DNA of 64,000 nt from Geodermatophilus obscurus (GCF_900115395.1 NZ_FOWE01000002.1:62001-126000), one strand, 5' to 3'; counted from the first letter of the stretch, positions 1 to 8,543 are shown. Notes: a model not told the origin generated them from the sequence alone. Numbers and translations: made by a program.

Positions 1-735
1 GCAGTGGAAGAGCCCGTACGGCGCGATGGAGGGGTGGTGGTTGCCCTGGGCGCGGCCGACCTGCCCGCCCACGGTCCACGCCGTCCCCTGGAAGGCGTGC
101 ACGCCGACGATCGCGGCGAGCAGCGAGGTGCGCACGACCTGCCCGCGGCCGGTGCGCTGCCGCTCGAGCAGCGCGGCCAGCACGCCGTAGGCGCCGTACA
201 TGCCGGCCAGCAGGTCGCCGATCGGGACGCCGACCTTCTGCGGTGAGTCCGGGTCCGGGCCGGTCAGCGACATGAGGCCGCCCTCGCCCTGCGCGATCTG
301 GTCGTAGCCGGCGCGCCCGCCCTCGGGCCCGTCGTGGCCGAAGCCGCTGATCGCGAGGGTGACCAGCCGCGGGTTGAGGTCGGCGAGCACGTCGGTGCCG
401 AACCCGAGGCGGGCCAGCGTGCCGGGGCGGAAGTTCTCCAGCAGCACGTCGGCACGGCGGACCAGCTCGCGCAGCAGCTCCTTGTCGCCGTCGTCCTTCA
501 GGTCGAGGGTGACCGACTCCTTGTTGCGGTTGGTCGACAGGAAGTACGTCGACTCCCGGTCACCGGACTCCGGCTGGACGAACGGCGGGCCCCATCCGCG
601 GGTGTCGTCCCCGCTGCCCGGGCTCTCCACCTTGATCACCCGGGCGCCGAGGTCGCCGAGCATCATCCCGGCGTGCGGCCCGGCCAGCGCGCGGGTCAGG
701 TCGACGACGAGCACGCCGTCCAGGGGTCCGGACAT
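1..735 (-). CDS. CaiB/BaiF family III CoA-transferase (3' part cut by window edge)
   Basis: Family III CoA-transferases move CoA between an acyl-CoA and a carboxylic acid in the cytoplasm. The reading frame opens at ATG 735 and stays open to the window edge, giving about 245 residues of a usual ~400. The N-terminus has the family pattern (VVDLTRALAGPHAGMMLGDLG, then RVIKVESP), the NRNKESVTLDL block and GFGHDGP. The Asp of the GDLLAG motif (about residue 174) matches the catalytic Asp of formyl-CoA transferase. It lies 19 bp downstream of a MatC-like carrier on the same strand, so the pair probably forms a transcription unit for uptake and CoA activation of a small dicarboxylate. The substrate cannot be read from sequence. 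Confidence 0.93.
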   Translation of the reverse strand, partial: MSGPLDGVLVVDLTRALAGPHAGMMLGDLGARVIKVESPGSGDDTRGWGPPFVQPESGDRESTYFLSTNRNKESVTLDLKDDGDKELLRELVRRADVLLENFRPGTLARLGFGTDVLADLNPRLVTLAISGFGHDGPEGGRAGYDQIAQGEGGLMSLTGPDPDSPQKVGVPIGDLLAGMYGAYGVLAALLERQRTGRGQVVRTSLLAAIVGVHAFQGTAWTVGGQVGRAQGNHHPSIAPYGLFHC

Positions 736-754
736 GGTTCGGATCTCACTCCGA

Positions 755-2095
755 TCAGAAGAACGACGGGACGACGGCGAACGTCAGCCAGGCCAGCAGC
801 GGACCTGCGACCACGACGATCGTGGCGTACACCAGGATCTGCTTGTAGAAGCGGTCCTTGTCCACGTCCTGCGCATTGGCCAGGACCAGCGCGCCGTTCG
901 TGGAGAACGGGCTCACGTCGACGATGGTCGAGGACACGGACAGGGCGACCACCACGCCCACGGCCCCGATGTCCCCGGTCTGCAGGAAGGGCACGGCCAG
1001 CGCGATGGCCACGGCGATGATCGCGACGGACGACGCGAACGCCGACACCACCGCGCCGATGTAGCAGAGCAGCAGGGCCACCAGCAATGGCACCCCGATC
1101 CCGGTGACCGCCTCGCCGACGTAGTCGATGGTGCCCGCCTCCTGCAGCACGAAGACGAAGGTGAGCACCCCGGCGATCAGCAGGATGGTGCTCCAGCTGA
1201 TCTGGGTGACCGCGCCCTTGTGCTGCTGCGCGGAGAACAGCGCCAGGACGACGGCGACGGAGATCGAGACGAACCCGATGTCGAGGTCGAAGGCCAGCGC
1301 CAGCACCGCGACCACGACCAGACCGATCAGCGTGAGCACCTGCTCGAAGCGCACCGGCTGGGCGACGTCCGGGTGGATGTGCTCGTCGTCGTCGCCGCCG
1401 ACGCCCGGCCCCGGAGCGGCGCCGTGGCCGCGCACGACCGTGCCGTGGGAGTGCTCGACGTGCTCGAGGGGTACGGCCGCCACCTTGCGTCCCAGCAGCT
1501 TCCGGCCGCCCAGCACGAAGAACAGCACCAGGGCGATCGCCAGGTTGAAGACCAGGCTGCCGAGGAAGACCTGGAGGGAGCTGCCCGGCAGGCCGGCCTC
1601 CTCGACGATGTCGTTCACCGTGGCGCCGTAGACGCTGATGGGGGAGAAGCCGCCCCCCTGGGCTCCGTGGATGACCATCATCCCCATCAGCAGCGGGCTG
1701 ATCCCGTGCCTCGCGGCGAAGGTGAGCGCGATCGGCGCGATGATCGCGACCGCGGCGGGGGAGAGCGCGCCGATCGCCGTCAGCACCGCGGTGACGGCGA
1801 ACATGATCCAGGGGATGGCTGCGACGTGGCCGCCGACCAGCCGCACGGCCCCCCGCACCAGCAGGTCGACCGTCCCGTTGTTCTGCGCGATGGCGAACAG
1901 GTAGGTGACCCCGATGAGGGTCAGGACCAGTTCCGAGGGGAAGCCCGAGAGGATGTCGTCGGTCGTCAGCCCGACCGACAGGGTGCCGACCAGGAAGGCG
2001 GCGACGAAGGCGAGCGCACCCATGTTGATGGGCAGGAACGTCGCGATCGCGAAGATCACGACGAGCGCCAGGATCGTGACGATCTCCGGTGACAC
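755..2095 (-). CDS. MatC-type dicarboxylate carrier (SLC13/ArsB-like permease)
   Basis: Polytopic inner-membrane permease of about 446 residues. The N-terminus (ATFLPINMGALAFVAAFLVG and then GFPSELVLTLIGVTYLFAIA) is the MatC N-terminal domain seen in malonate and C4-dicarboxylate carriers. A soluble His/Asp-rich loop (about residues 210-235) separates two halves of roughly six membrane segments each. An upstream in-frame GTG at 2110 exists, but GAGGAG followed by seven bases places the start at GTG 2095, and the 2110 codon is part of that ribosome binding site. It precedes the CoA-transferase by 19 bp and follows the folate gene by about 45 bp. Substrate is inferred only from family and partner. 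Confidence 0.9.
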   Translation of the reverse strand: MSPEIVTILALVVIFAIATFLPINMGALAFVAAFLVGTLSVGLTTDDILSGFPSELVLTLIGVTYLFAIAQNNGTVDLLVRGAVRLVGGHVAAIPWIMFAVTAVLTAIGALSPAAVAIIAPIALTFAARHGISPLLMGMMVIHGAQGGGFSPISVYGATVNDIVEEAGLPGSSLQVFLGSLVFNLAIALVLFFVLGGRKLLGRKVAAVPLEHVEHSHGTVVRGHGAAPGPGVGGDDDEHIHPDVAQPVRFEQVLTLIGLVVVAVLALAFDLDIGFVSISVAVVLALFSAQQHKGAVTQISWSTILLIAGVLTFVFVLQEAGTIDYVGEAVTGIGVPLLVALLLCYIGAVVSAFASSVAIIAVAIALAVPFLQTGDIGAVGVVVALSVSSTIVDVSPFSTNGALVLANAQDVDKDRFYKQILVYATIVVVAGPLLAWLTFAVVPSFF

Positions 2096-2140
2096 GGGCG
2101 GGCTCCTCACGTCGGCGTCGACGGGTGCGCGCCCACCGTG

Positions 2141-2734
2141 TCACCTACCGGTCGGTAGTTCCTGCCAGCCGCCGGAGGGGGTGACGACGGCGGTCACCGG
2201 CCGGTCGTGGTCGAACGCCGGGAGCCGGTCGACCAGCTCGTCGTCGAAGACCACCGCCACGACGACCGCGCCCGGGCGGGCGTGCCGCAGCGCGCGGTCG
2301 TACCACCCGCCGCCGCGGCCGAGCCGGGTGCCGCCGCGGTCGACGGCCAGCGCCGGCACGACGACGACGTCCGCCGTCCCGACCGCCGTCGGCCCCAGCC
2401 GCGGGCCGGCCGGCTCCAGGAGCCCGAAGCGACCCGGCACCAGCCGGCCGGTGTCGACCGCCCACCGCAGCTCCGCGCCGGACTCCGGCACGACCGGCAG
2501 CAGCACGCGGGCGCCCAGCTGCGTGTAGGCGGCCGGCAGCCGGCCGGCGCCGGGCTCGGTGTCCTCGGGGACGAAGGCGGCCAGCACGCGGACGCGCGCC
2601 AGGCGGGCCAGCAGGGCGGTGGTCACCGCGGCCGCGGCACCGGCGCGCGCGGCGGGGGAGCGGTCCCGACGGCCGGCCAGGATCCGCTCGCGGAGGACGG
2701 CCTTGGCCGCCTCTCCCTCCGGCGGTGCGGTCAC
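2141..2734 (-). CDS. 5-formyltetrahydrofolate cyclo-ligase
   Basis: ATP-dependent conversion of 5-formyl-THF to 5,10-methenyl-THF in the cytoplasm, salvaging folate. The protein has 197 residues, normal for the family. The signature near the C-terminus, GRGGGWYDRAL, is the conserved glycine-rich/Tyr-Asp motif, and VLLPVV and VVVPALAVD match the central strands. The gene is divergent from galU with 77 bp between starts, as for Rv0992c/Rv0993 in mycobacteria. A TAGCCT hexamer lies 6 bp before the GTG start and no Shine-Dalgarno is visible, suggesting a leaderless transcript. Confidence 0.94.
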   Translation of the reverse strand: MTAPPEGEAAKAVLRERILAGRRDRSPAARAGAAAAVTTALLARLARVRVLAAFVPEDTEPGAGRLPAAYTQLGARVLLPVVPESGAELRWAVDTGRLVPGRFGLLEPAGPRLGPTAVGTADVVVVPALAVDRGGTRLGRGGGWYDRALRHARPGAVVVAVVFDDELVDRLPAFDHDRPVTAVVTPSGGWQELPTGR

Positions 2735-2740
2735 GGGTGG

Positions 2741-2746
2741 AGGCTA
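2741..2746 (-). promoter_or_regulatory. Candidate leaderless promoter -10 for the cyclo-ligase gene
   Basis: TAGCCT on the minus strand is followed by 6 bases and then the GTG start at 2734. This TANNNT-N6-start arrangement is the typical leaderless promoter of actinobacteria. No clear -35 is seen. Confidence 0.45.
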
Positions 2747-2798
2747 GAGCCGCCGCCTCCCCCGCGGACGGGACGGGATCGGCCGGTACGGCCACGGC

Positions 2799-2804
2799 TA
2801 GGCT
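2799..2804 (+). promoter_or_regulatory. Candidate leaderless promoter -10 for galU
   Basis: TAGGCT is followed by 7 bases and then ATG 2812, with no ribosome binding site between them. The spacing places the transcription start at or next to the A of the start codon. Confidence 0.45.
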
Positions 2805-2811
2805 GCCGCGC

Positions 2812-3726
2812 ATGCCGACCCCGCAGCGCTCCGCGCGCAAGGCCGTCATCCCCGTCGCCGGGATGGGCACCCGGTTCCTCCCGGCCACCAAGGCGGTGCC
2901 GAAGGAGCTGCTGCCGGTCGTCGACCGCCCGGCGCTGCAGTACATCGTCGAGGAGGCCGCCCGCGCCGGCCTCGCCGAGGTGCTCATGGTCACCGGCCGC
3001 AACAAGGCCGCGATCGAGGACTTCTTCGACCGCACCCCCGAGCTCGAGACGGCGCTGGAGAAGAAGGGCGACGCCGGCCGGCTGGCCGCCGTCCGGGAGT
3101 CCACCGACGTCGCGCAGGTGCACTTCGTGCGGCAGGGCGAGGCCCGCGGGCTGGGGCACGCGGTGCTGCAGGCCGCGGCGTTCGTCGGCGAGGAGCCCTT
3201 CGCCGTCCTCCTGGGCGACGACCTCATCGACGCCCGCGACCACCTGCTCGAGCAGATGCTCGCCGTCCAGGCCGAGCACGGCGGCTCGGTGATCGCGCTG
3301 CTCGACGTCGGGCGGGAGAACATCGACAAGTACGGCGCGGTCGCCATCCGGGAGGACACCCAGCAGGGCGTCGTGACCATCACCGGCCTGGTGGAGAAGC
3401 CCCCGGTCGACGAGGCGCCCTCCAGCCTGGCGATCATCGGCCGCTACGTGCTCTCCCCGGAGGTCTTCGCGGTGCTGCGCGAGACCGAGCCCGGCCGTGG
3501 CGGGGAGATCCAGCTCACCGACGCGCTGGCCACCCTGGTCGAGCGCGGGCACCCGCTGCACGGCGTCGTGTTCGACGGCCGCCGCTACGACACCGGCGAC
3601 AAGCTCGACTACCTCAAGGCGGTCATCCGGCTGGCCTCCGAGCGGGAGGACCTCGGCCCGGCGCTGCGCTCGTGGCTGACCGAGTTCGTGGCCGACCTGC
3701 CCGCCGAGGGCGCGTCGCAGGCCTGA
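2812..3726 (+). CDS. galU: UTP-glucose-1-phosphate uridylyltransferase
   Basis: Makes UDP-glucose from UTP and glucose-1-phosphate, the entry point for UDP-sugars used by cell-wall and exopolysaccharide synthesis, including the island further downstream. The 304-residue protein opens with KAVIPVAGMGTRFLPATKAV, the nucleotidyltransferase P-loop-like signature, followed by KELLPVVDRPALQYIVEEA. LLGDDL (about residue 140) carries the metal-binding Asp pair and GLVEKP is the usual later motif. An in-frame GTG further upstream (2725) is rejected: homology begins at ATG 2812, which sits 7 bp after a -10-like TAGGCT. It is followed 32 bp later by glp. Confidence 0.97.
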   Translation: MPTPQRSARKAVIPVAGMGTRFLPATKAVPKELLPVVDRPALQYIVEEAARAGLAEVLMVTGRNKAAIEDFFDRTPELETALEKKGDAGRLAAVRESTDVAQVHFVRQGEARGLGHAVLQAAAFVGEEPFAVLLGDDLIDARDHLLEQMLAVQAEHGGSVIALLDVGRENIDKYGAVAIREDTQQGVVTITGLVEKPPVDEAPSSLAIIGRYVLSPEVFAVLRETEPGRGGEIQLTDALATLVERGHPLHGVVFDGRRYDTGDKLDYLKAVIRLASEREDLGPALRSWLTEFVADLPAEGASQA

Positions 3727-3758
3727 GGCGGTCCCCGGAGGGGGGACCATCGCAGGCG

Positions 3759-5168
3759 ATGAGCGAGAACGGCGCGCACGGGGCGCGGGACACCCTGCAC
3801 CGGGAGACGTCGGCGCTGGACCTCCGCAGCGGGGCCACCGTCGACCCACCGACGTCCCCCGCGCTGCCGGCGCACGCGACCGCGCAGATCGACCGCGGCG
3901 CGGTCCCGCCGCCGCGCGCGGCCGCCGCCGAGCCCGAGCCCCCGGCGCTGCGCACGGTGGAGGCCCACCTCGAGGAGATCCTCGCCGCGGTGCCGCAGCC
4001 GGAGCCCATCGAGCTCGCCGTCCTCGACGCGCAGGGCCTGCTGTGCGCCGAGGAGGTGGTCAGCGCCCGCGCGCTGCCGCCCTTCGACCAGGCCGCCCTG
4101 GACGGCTACGCCGCCCGCGCCGAGGACGTCGCCGCGGCCACCCCCGACGCGCCGGTCGAGCTCGCCGTGGTGGGGGAGACCGCCGCCGGGGCGGCGCCGG
4201 TGTCCTCGCTGGCCCCCGGGCAGGCGCACCTGGTCACCGCCGGCGCGATGCTGCCCACCGGCGCCGACGTCGTCGTGCCGGGCGTGTGGACCGACGGCGG
4301 GGTGGTCCGGGTGCAGGTGCACGCCGGGCCGGAGGCCGGCAGCTACGTCCGCCGCGCCGGGGACGACGTCTCGCCCGGCACCGCCGCCGTGCACGTCGGC
4401 ACCCCGATCGGCCCGGCCCAGATCAGCCTGCTGGCCGCCGTCGGCCGGGACCGCGTCCAGGTGCGGCCGCGGCCGCGGGTCGCCGTCCTGTCCGCCGGCC
4501 CCGAGCTCGTCGACATCACCACCCAGCCCGCGCCCGGGCAGGTGGTCGACGTCAACACCTACGCCCTCGCCGCCGCCGCCCGTGACGCCGGGGCCGCCGC
4601 CTACCGCTGGGGGATCCTGCCCACCGAGCGGCGCCGGCTGACCGAGGTGCTGGAGAGCCAGCTGCTGCGCAGCGACCTGGTGCTGATCTCCGGGACGTTC
4701 GCCGGCAGCGGTGACCAGGTGCAGGAGGTGCTCGCCGAGCTCGGCCCGATGCACCTCCGCCAGGTGACGATGCACCCCGGGGCCGTCCAGGGCTTCGGCC
4801 GGCTGGGCCGCGAGGGCGTCCCGGTGATCTGCGTGCCCGGCGAGCCGGTCGCGGCGCTGGTGTCCTTCGAGGTCTTCGTGCGCCCGGCGATCCGCTCGAT
4901 GCTCGGCAAGCGCCAGCTGTTCCGCCGCACGGTGCAGGCCATCTCCGCCGAGCGGCTGCTCTCGCCCCTGGGCTACCGGCAGTACCTGCACGGCCAGGTC
5001 ATGCGCCACCCCGACGGCGGCTACGTCGTCGAGCCGCTCGGCGGCGGGGACGAGGCGATGCTCGCCCGGATGGCGCGGGCCAACTGCCTCATCGTCGTCG
5101 ACGAGGACGTCACCGAGGTCGCCGAGGGCGGGCTGGTGACGGTGATGCCCCTGCTGCTGGGCGGCTGA
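3759..5168 (+). CDS. glp: Gephyrin-like molybdotransferase Glp (MoeA paralogue)
   Basis: A 469-residue MoeA/gephyrin-fold protein. In Corynebacterium the Glp branch of this family binds FtsZ and the membrane protein GLPR and acts in division; other MoeA proteins insert molybdate into molybdopterin. Residues 1-65 form a Pro/Ala-rich extension absent from ordinary MoeA. The MoeA core starts near 66. PPFD (107-110) and LDGYA (114-118) correspond to the usual PxFDxSAMDGYA motif, but the SGGVSVGDxD motif is replaced by SGTFAGSGDQ (311-320) and PGNPVS by PGEPVA (360-365). ATG 3759 has GGAGGGGGGA upstream. Position between galU and rimJ-glpR supports Glp over a cofactor enzyme. Confidence 0.9.
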   Translation: MSENGAHGARDTLHRETSALDLRSGATVDPPTSPALPAHATAQIDRGAVPPPRAAAAEPEPPALRTVEAHLEEILAAVPQPEPIELAVLDAQGLLCAEEVVSARALPPFDQAALDGYAARAEDVAAATPDAPVELAVVGETAAGAAPVSSLAPGQAHLVTAGAMLPTGADVVVPGVWTDGGVVRVQVHAGPEAGSYVRRAGDDVSPGTAAVHVGTPIGPAQISLLAAVGRDRVQVRPRPRVAVLSAGPELVDITTQPAPGQVVDVNTYALAAAARDAGAAAYRWGILPTERRRLTEVLESQLLRSDLVLISGTFAGSGDQVQEVLAELGPMHLRQVTMHPGAVQGFGRLGREGVPVICVPGEPVAALVSFEVFVRPAIRSMLGKRQLFRRTVQAISAERLLSPLGYRQYLHGQVMRHPDGGYVVEPLGGGDEAMLARMARANCLIVVDEDVTEVAEGGLVTVMPLLLGG

Positions 5169-5169
5169 C

Positions 5170-5796
5170 CTGGAACCGGCACAGCACCCGGGCTGGCCGG
5201 CCCGGCTGGCGTACGGCCCTGTCGAGCTGGACGCGCTGCGACGCGGCGACGCCGGCGACTGGAGCCGCCTGCGGCTGGCCAACGAGGCGTGGCTGCGGCC
5301 GTGGGAGCCCTCGGCGCCGGTGGCTTGGTCGGTGCGGCACACCCCGGCGGCCTACCGCGCGATGCGCCGGTCGGTGACCCGCCGCGCCCGCGCGGGGACG
5401 TCGATGCCGTTCGCCGTCCGCGTCGAGGGCCGGCTCGCCGGTCAGGTCACCGTGGACAACGTCGTCCGCGGCGCGCTGCGGTCGGGGTCGCTGGGCTACT
5501 GGGTCGACCGCGCGGTCTCCGGGCGGGGGATGGCCTCCCTCGCCGTGGCGCTGGTGTGCGACCACGCGTTCGGCCCGGGCGGGCTGCACCGGCTGCAGGC
5601 CGACATCCGCCCGGAGAACGGGCCCAGCCGGCGCCTGGTGGAGCGGCTGGGGTTCCGTCAGGAGGGTCTGCTGCGCCGGTACCTCGACATCGACGGCGAC
5701 TGGCGCGACCACGTGTCCTACGCGCTCCTGGCCGAGGACGTGCCCGGCGGGGTGCTCGCCCTCTGGCGCTCCCGGGCGCCCGGCCTACCACGCTGA
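5170..5796 (+). CDS. rimJ: RimJ/RimL-type GNAT N-acetyltransferase, probable CTG start
   Basis: GNAT acetyltransferase, family of N-terminal acetylases of ribosomal proteins, cytoplasmic. GNAT features are LGYWVDRAVSGRGMASLAVAL (acetyl-CoA loop, G-R-G-M), HRLQADIRPENGPSRRL and the C-terminal LGFRQEGLLRRYL. The conserved N-terminal part (GWPARL then LRRGDAGDW) lies upstream of the first GTG (5320), yet between the in-frame stop at 5143 and 5320 there is no ATG, GTG or TTG. The only near-start is CTG 5170, one base after the glp stop, giving 208 residues, normal for the family. The Shine-Dalgarno is weak (GGGCGG), so coupling to glp termination is likely. A start-codon change or sequencing error are alternatives. 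Confidence 0.86.
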   Translation: MEPAQHPGWPARLAYGPVELDALRRGDAGDWSRLRLANEAWLRPWEPSAPVAWSVRHTPAAYRAMRRSVTRRARAGTSMPFAVRVEGRLAGQVTVDNVVRGALRSGSLGYWVDRAVSGRGMASLAVALVCDHAFGPGGLHRLQADIRPENGPSRRLVERLGFRQEGLLRRYLDIDGDWRDHVSYALLAEDVPGGVLALWRSRAPGLPR

Positions 5797-5953
5797 CGCC
5801 CGGTCGCGGGGGGACCGCATGTCGACACGCCGCCGTCCGCGCCACTCCCGTCACACAACACTCCGGCGACACGCCGCGCGCCTCCCTCGTCCGGGGGGTG
5901 GCCTGCGCATAACCTGCGCCGGCAAGTGACTCGTGTGACGGGTGGTGTTCTCG

Positions 5954-6661
5954 ATGGGGTCAGGCGTGCTGCTCGCCGCGCTGGTCGTGCTGTGGTTCGT
6001 CGTGCTGGTGCCCATGGTGGTGACCCGCGGCGACTCCTCGACGGCGCGTGGGGAGGTCACCCGGGGCCGGACGCTGCAGCGGCGGCGGGTCGGCGACCCG
6101 GTGGCGTCGGTGGCGACCGAGCGGGTGTCGGTGGACCGCGACACGCTGCGCCGCACCGGTGAGCTGCGGGTCGACGTGCACGCCGCCCGCCGGCGCACGC
6201 TGACCGCGCTCGTGGCGCTGGCCGTGCTGACGCTGGTCGGCGCGCTCGTCCTCACGCCGTGGCTGTGGATCACCCACGGGGTGGTCGACGCCGCGCTGGT
6301 CGGTTACCTGGCGGTGCTGCGCTCCGTGGTGCGCCGCGAGCAGGCCGCCGCCCGCCGCGCGGCCCGTGCCGCCGCCCGGTCGGCCGCGCGTCCGGTGCCG
6401 GCTCCCCGGCCGGCCGCGCGCCCGGCGCCGCAGCCCGTCGTCGCGGAGCCGGTCGTCGCGGAGCCGGTGCACTCCACCGTCGGCCTGCCGCACCCGAGCC
6501 TGCCGCTGGCGCCGGTCCACCCGCTGCGCCCGGCGCGCGTGGTGGCCGCGCGCACCCCGGCGCCGGCCGGCTGGCAGGACAGCGCCGTCGTGGGCCTGGA
6601 CGACGACGACATCGGCTTCGCCGACATCGACTACTACCAGCCGCGGGTGGTCAACGGGTAG
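5954..6661 (+). CDS. glpR: GlpR, membrane receptor of Glp
   Basis: About 235 residues. A first membrane helix at 5-23 is followed by a basic cytoplasmic-type loop, then two close helices at about 82-100 and 105-122. A long Ala/Arg/Pro-rich tail ends in an acidic, aromatic patch (DDDDIGF, then DIDYYQP). The galU-glp-rimJ-glpR order is the one known for the corynebacterial Glp/GLPR pair and for Rv0993-Rv0996, which is the main reason for the name. The short conserved acidic C-terminus separated by a disordered linker would suit binding to a cytoplasmic partner; that is inference. Start choice is uncertain: GTG 5942 is also in frame, neither has a good ribosome binding site. TAACCT at 5910 may be a -10. 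Confidence 0.83.
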   Translation: MGSGVLLAALVVLWFVVLVPMVVTRGDSSTARGEVTRGRTLQRRRVGDPVASVATERVSVDRDTLRRTGELRVDVHAARRRTLTALVALAVLTLVGALVLTPWLWITHGVVDAALVGYLAVLRSVVRREQAAARRAARAAARSAARPVPAPRPAARPAPQPVVAEPVVAEPVHSTVGLPHPSLPLAPVHPLRPARVVAARTPAPAGWQDSAVVGLDDDDIGFADIDYYQPRVVNG

Positions 6662-6734
6662 CGGACGTCGACGCCCCGGGTGCCACCCCGTCCGCGGCAC
6701 CCGGGGTCGCGGCAGGTACTCTCGTCCTCCGTCA

Positions 6735-6810
<76 letters not shown>

Positions 6811-6812
6811 CT

Positions 6813-6859
6813 GAGACCGACGCCGTCGGGGCACCCGCCCCGGCGGCGTCGGTCGTCTC
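6813..6859 (+). terminator. Hairpin terminator after tRNA-Ala
   Basis: GAGAC-CGACGCCG pairs with CGGCGTCG-GTC-GTCTC, with an inner GGGGC/GCCCC pairing. It begins 4 bp after the tRNA. There is no T-run, as is usual in such GC-rich genomes. Confidence 0.6.
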
Positions 6860-6963
6860 GTGACCGGGCTCCCAGGGTCCGCCCCGTCGTCGGCGCCCCG
6901 GGCCCGGCGCACGACGCCGTCGTCGGCGGCCGGCCCCCCGGGTCGTCCCGACGGTCCGCGGTG

Positions 6964-8490
6964 TCAGAACCAGGAGGGGAACCACATGCGCGTGACCCAC
7001 TCCGCGTGCGACAGCGGCAGCCCGGCGAGCACGGGGTAGAAGAAGGCGAACGTCCCCGCCACCACCGCCACGTAGCCGCTCACCGCCGCCAGGCCGGCCG
7101 TCCGGCGCCACGGCGGGGCCCCGGGCCGGCCGAGCACGTCCTGCAGCACCAGCACGACGGCGAGCACGAAGAACGGCAGCACCGGCGCCGTGTAGAAGAC
7201 GAACATCGTGCGCTCGGGGTTGAGGAACCAGGTGCCCCAGCCGGCAGCCACCATGACGGCGACCAGCACCGCGGCGGGGTCGCGCCGGGCGACGATGCGC
7301 CACGCGGCCCAGGCCAGCGCCGGCGCGAAGGCCAGCCAGAGCGTCGGCGTCCCGACCATGAGGATGTAGCGGATCACCTGGTCGCCGGAGGCGTCGGTGA
7401 GGCCCTGCGGGTTCCACAGCAGGATCGGCCGGCCGTTGACCAGCCAGGTCCAGGGCCCGGACTCCCAGGGGTGCGAGGTCGACAGGCCGTTGTGGAACGT
7501 CCACCACTCGACGTGCATGTGCCACCACGAGCGCAGCGCGTCCGGGATCCACGGGAACGCCGTCTCCGGGTTGCGCTGCGCCCACCAGCGGCCCTGCGCC
7601 GTCTCGCCGAGGAACCACCCGGTGAAGCCGGCGAGGTAGGTGAGCACCGGGACCGCGGCCAGCGCCCAGGTGGCGCCGGGCAGGCCGCGGCGCAGCGTCG
7701 TCGCCACCGGGTGGGGGACTCCCGCCGCACGCCAGGCCGACCGCTCCCAGAACAGGGACAGCACCGCCGCGAAGGCGAGGAAGTACAGCCCGCTCCACTT
7801 CACCGCGCAGGCGCAGCCGAACAGGAACCCGGCCGCGATCCGCCAGCCCCGCGGGCCGAGGCGGAACCCGGTGACCGGGACCGGCATCGAGCCGGCGATC
7901 CGGGCGCGCACCCGGTCGCGGTCGACGACCAGGCACGCCACCGCGGAGACGACGAACACCTGCAGGAAGACGTCGAGCAGGCCGATCCGCGAGACGGTGA
8001 AGGCGAACCCGTCGAAGGCGAGCAGCAGGCCGGCGACCAGGCCGAGCAGCGTGGAGCCGGTGAGCCGCCGGGCCAGCCGCACCAGGACCACGACGGCGAC
8101 CGCCCCGGCCACCGCAGACGGGAACCGCCACCCCAGGCTCGTGTAGCCGAACAGGTGCTCGCCGGCGGCGATCAGCCACTTGCCCAGCGGCGGGTGGACG
8201 ATGAACGTGTAGCCGCGGTTGTACTCGTGGCCCCACGTCAGCAGGTCCCACGCCTCGGGCGGGTAGTACGCCTCGTCGAACAACAGCGTGCGGGGGTAAC
8301 TGATCCCGACCAGCCGGCCGGCCAGCACCAGCAGCCCCAGCCCCAGCGCGAGCACCCAGGACAGCCGGCGGTCGGCCGGCAGCGGCGGGATGCGGTCGAC
8401 CCGCGGTCGCGGCGCCGGCCAGCGACGACGGGTGCGGGGCGGGTGCGGCGGTGGCCCGGCGCCGGGGCGCTCGGGAGCGAGGACCGCCAT
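6964..8490 (-). CDS. Protein O-mannosyltransferase (PMT family, GT39)
   Basis: Membrane enzyme transferring mannose from polyprenyl-phospho-mannose to Ser/Thr of secreted proteins; homologue of Rv1002c. It has 508 residues. After a Pro/Arg-rich cytoplasmic N-terminus (about 40 residues) a first helix is followed by LLFDEAYYPPEAWDLL, the acidic catalytic loop of the family (Asp-Glu), and HPPLGKWLI. Further helices and a WLVNGRPILLW loop follow, with a total of roughly ten membrane segments. ATG 8490 is preceded by TACCCT and 6 bases, suggesting a leaderless transcript; in-frame upstream ATG 8574 is rejected since it overlaps the divergent rsmI. The large secreted protein at 33987 would be a possible substrate (inference). 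Confidence 0.93.
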   Translation of the reverse strand: MAVLAPERPGAGPPPHPPRTRRRWPAPRPRVDRIPPLPADRRLSWVLALGLGLLVLAGRLVGISYPRTLLFDEAYYPPEAWDLLTWGHEYNRGYTFIVHPPLGKWLIAAGEHLFGYTSLGWRFPSAVAGAVAVVVLVRLARRLTGSTLLGLVAGLLLAFDGFAFTVSRIGLLDVFLQVFVVSAVACLVVDRDRVRARIAGSMPVPVTGFRLGPRGWRIAAGFLFGCACAVKWSGLYFLAFAAVLSLFWERSAWRAAGVPHPVATTLRRGLPGATWALAAVPVLTYLAGFTGWFLGETAQGRWWAQRNPETAFPWIPDALRSWWHMHVEWWTFHNGLSTSHPWESGPWTWLVNGRPILLWNPQGLTDASGDQVIRYILMVGTPTLWLAFAPALAWAAWRIVARRDPAAVLVAVMVAAGWGTWFLNPERTMFVFYTAPVLPFFVLAVVLVLQDVLGRPGAPPWRRTAGLAAVSGYVAVVAGTFAFFYPVLAGLPLSHAEWVTRMWFPSWF

Positions 8491-8496
8491 GGCCTC

Positions 8497-8502
8497 AGGG
8501 TA
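8497..8502 (-). promoter_or_regulatory. Candidate leaderless promoter -10 for the mannosyltransferase
   Basis: TACCCT on the minus strand, 6 bases before ATG 8490, with no Shine-Dalgarno. Confidence 0.4.
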
Positions 8503-8543
8503 TGTGGCCGGTCGGGTGGCCCCGGCGTGACAGGCTCGTCCGC

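Noticed and set aside
359-2092. Very long open frame on the plus strand opposite the carrier gene
   Set aside because: Asp/Gln/Arg/His-rich translation with no domain, typical of an antisense frame in GC-rich DNA. The minus-strand frame has clear MatC homology and a ribosome binding site.
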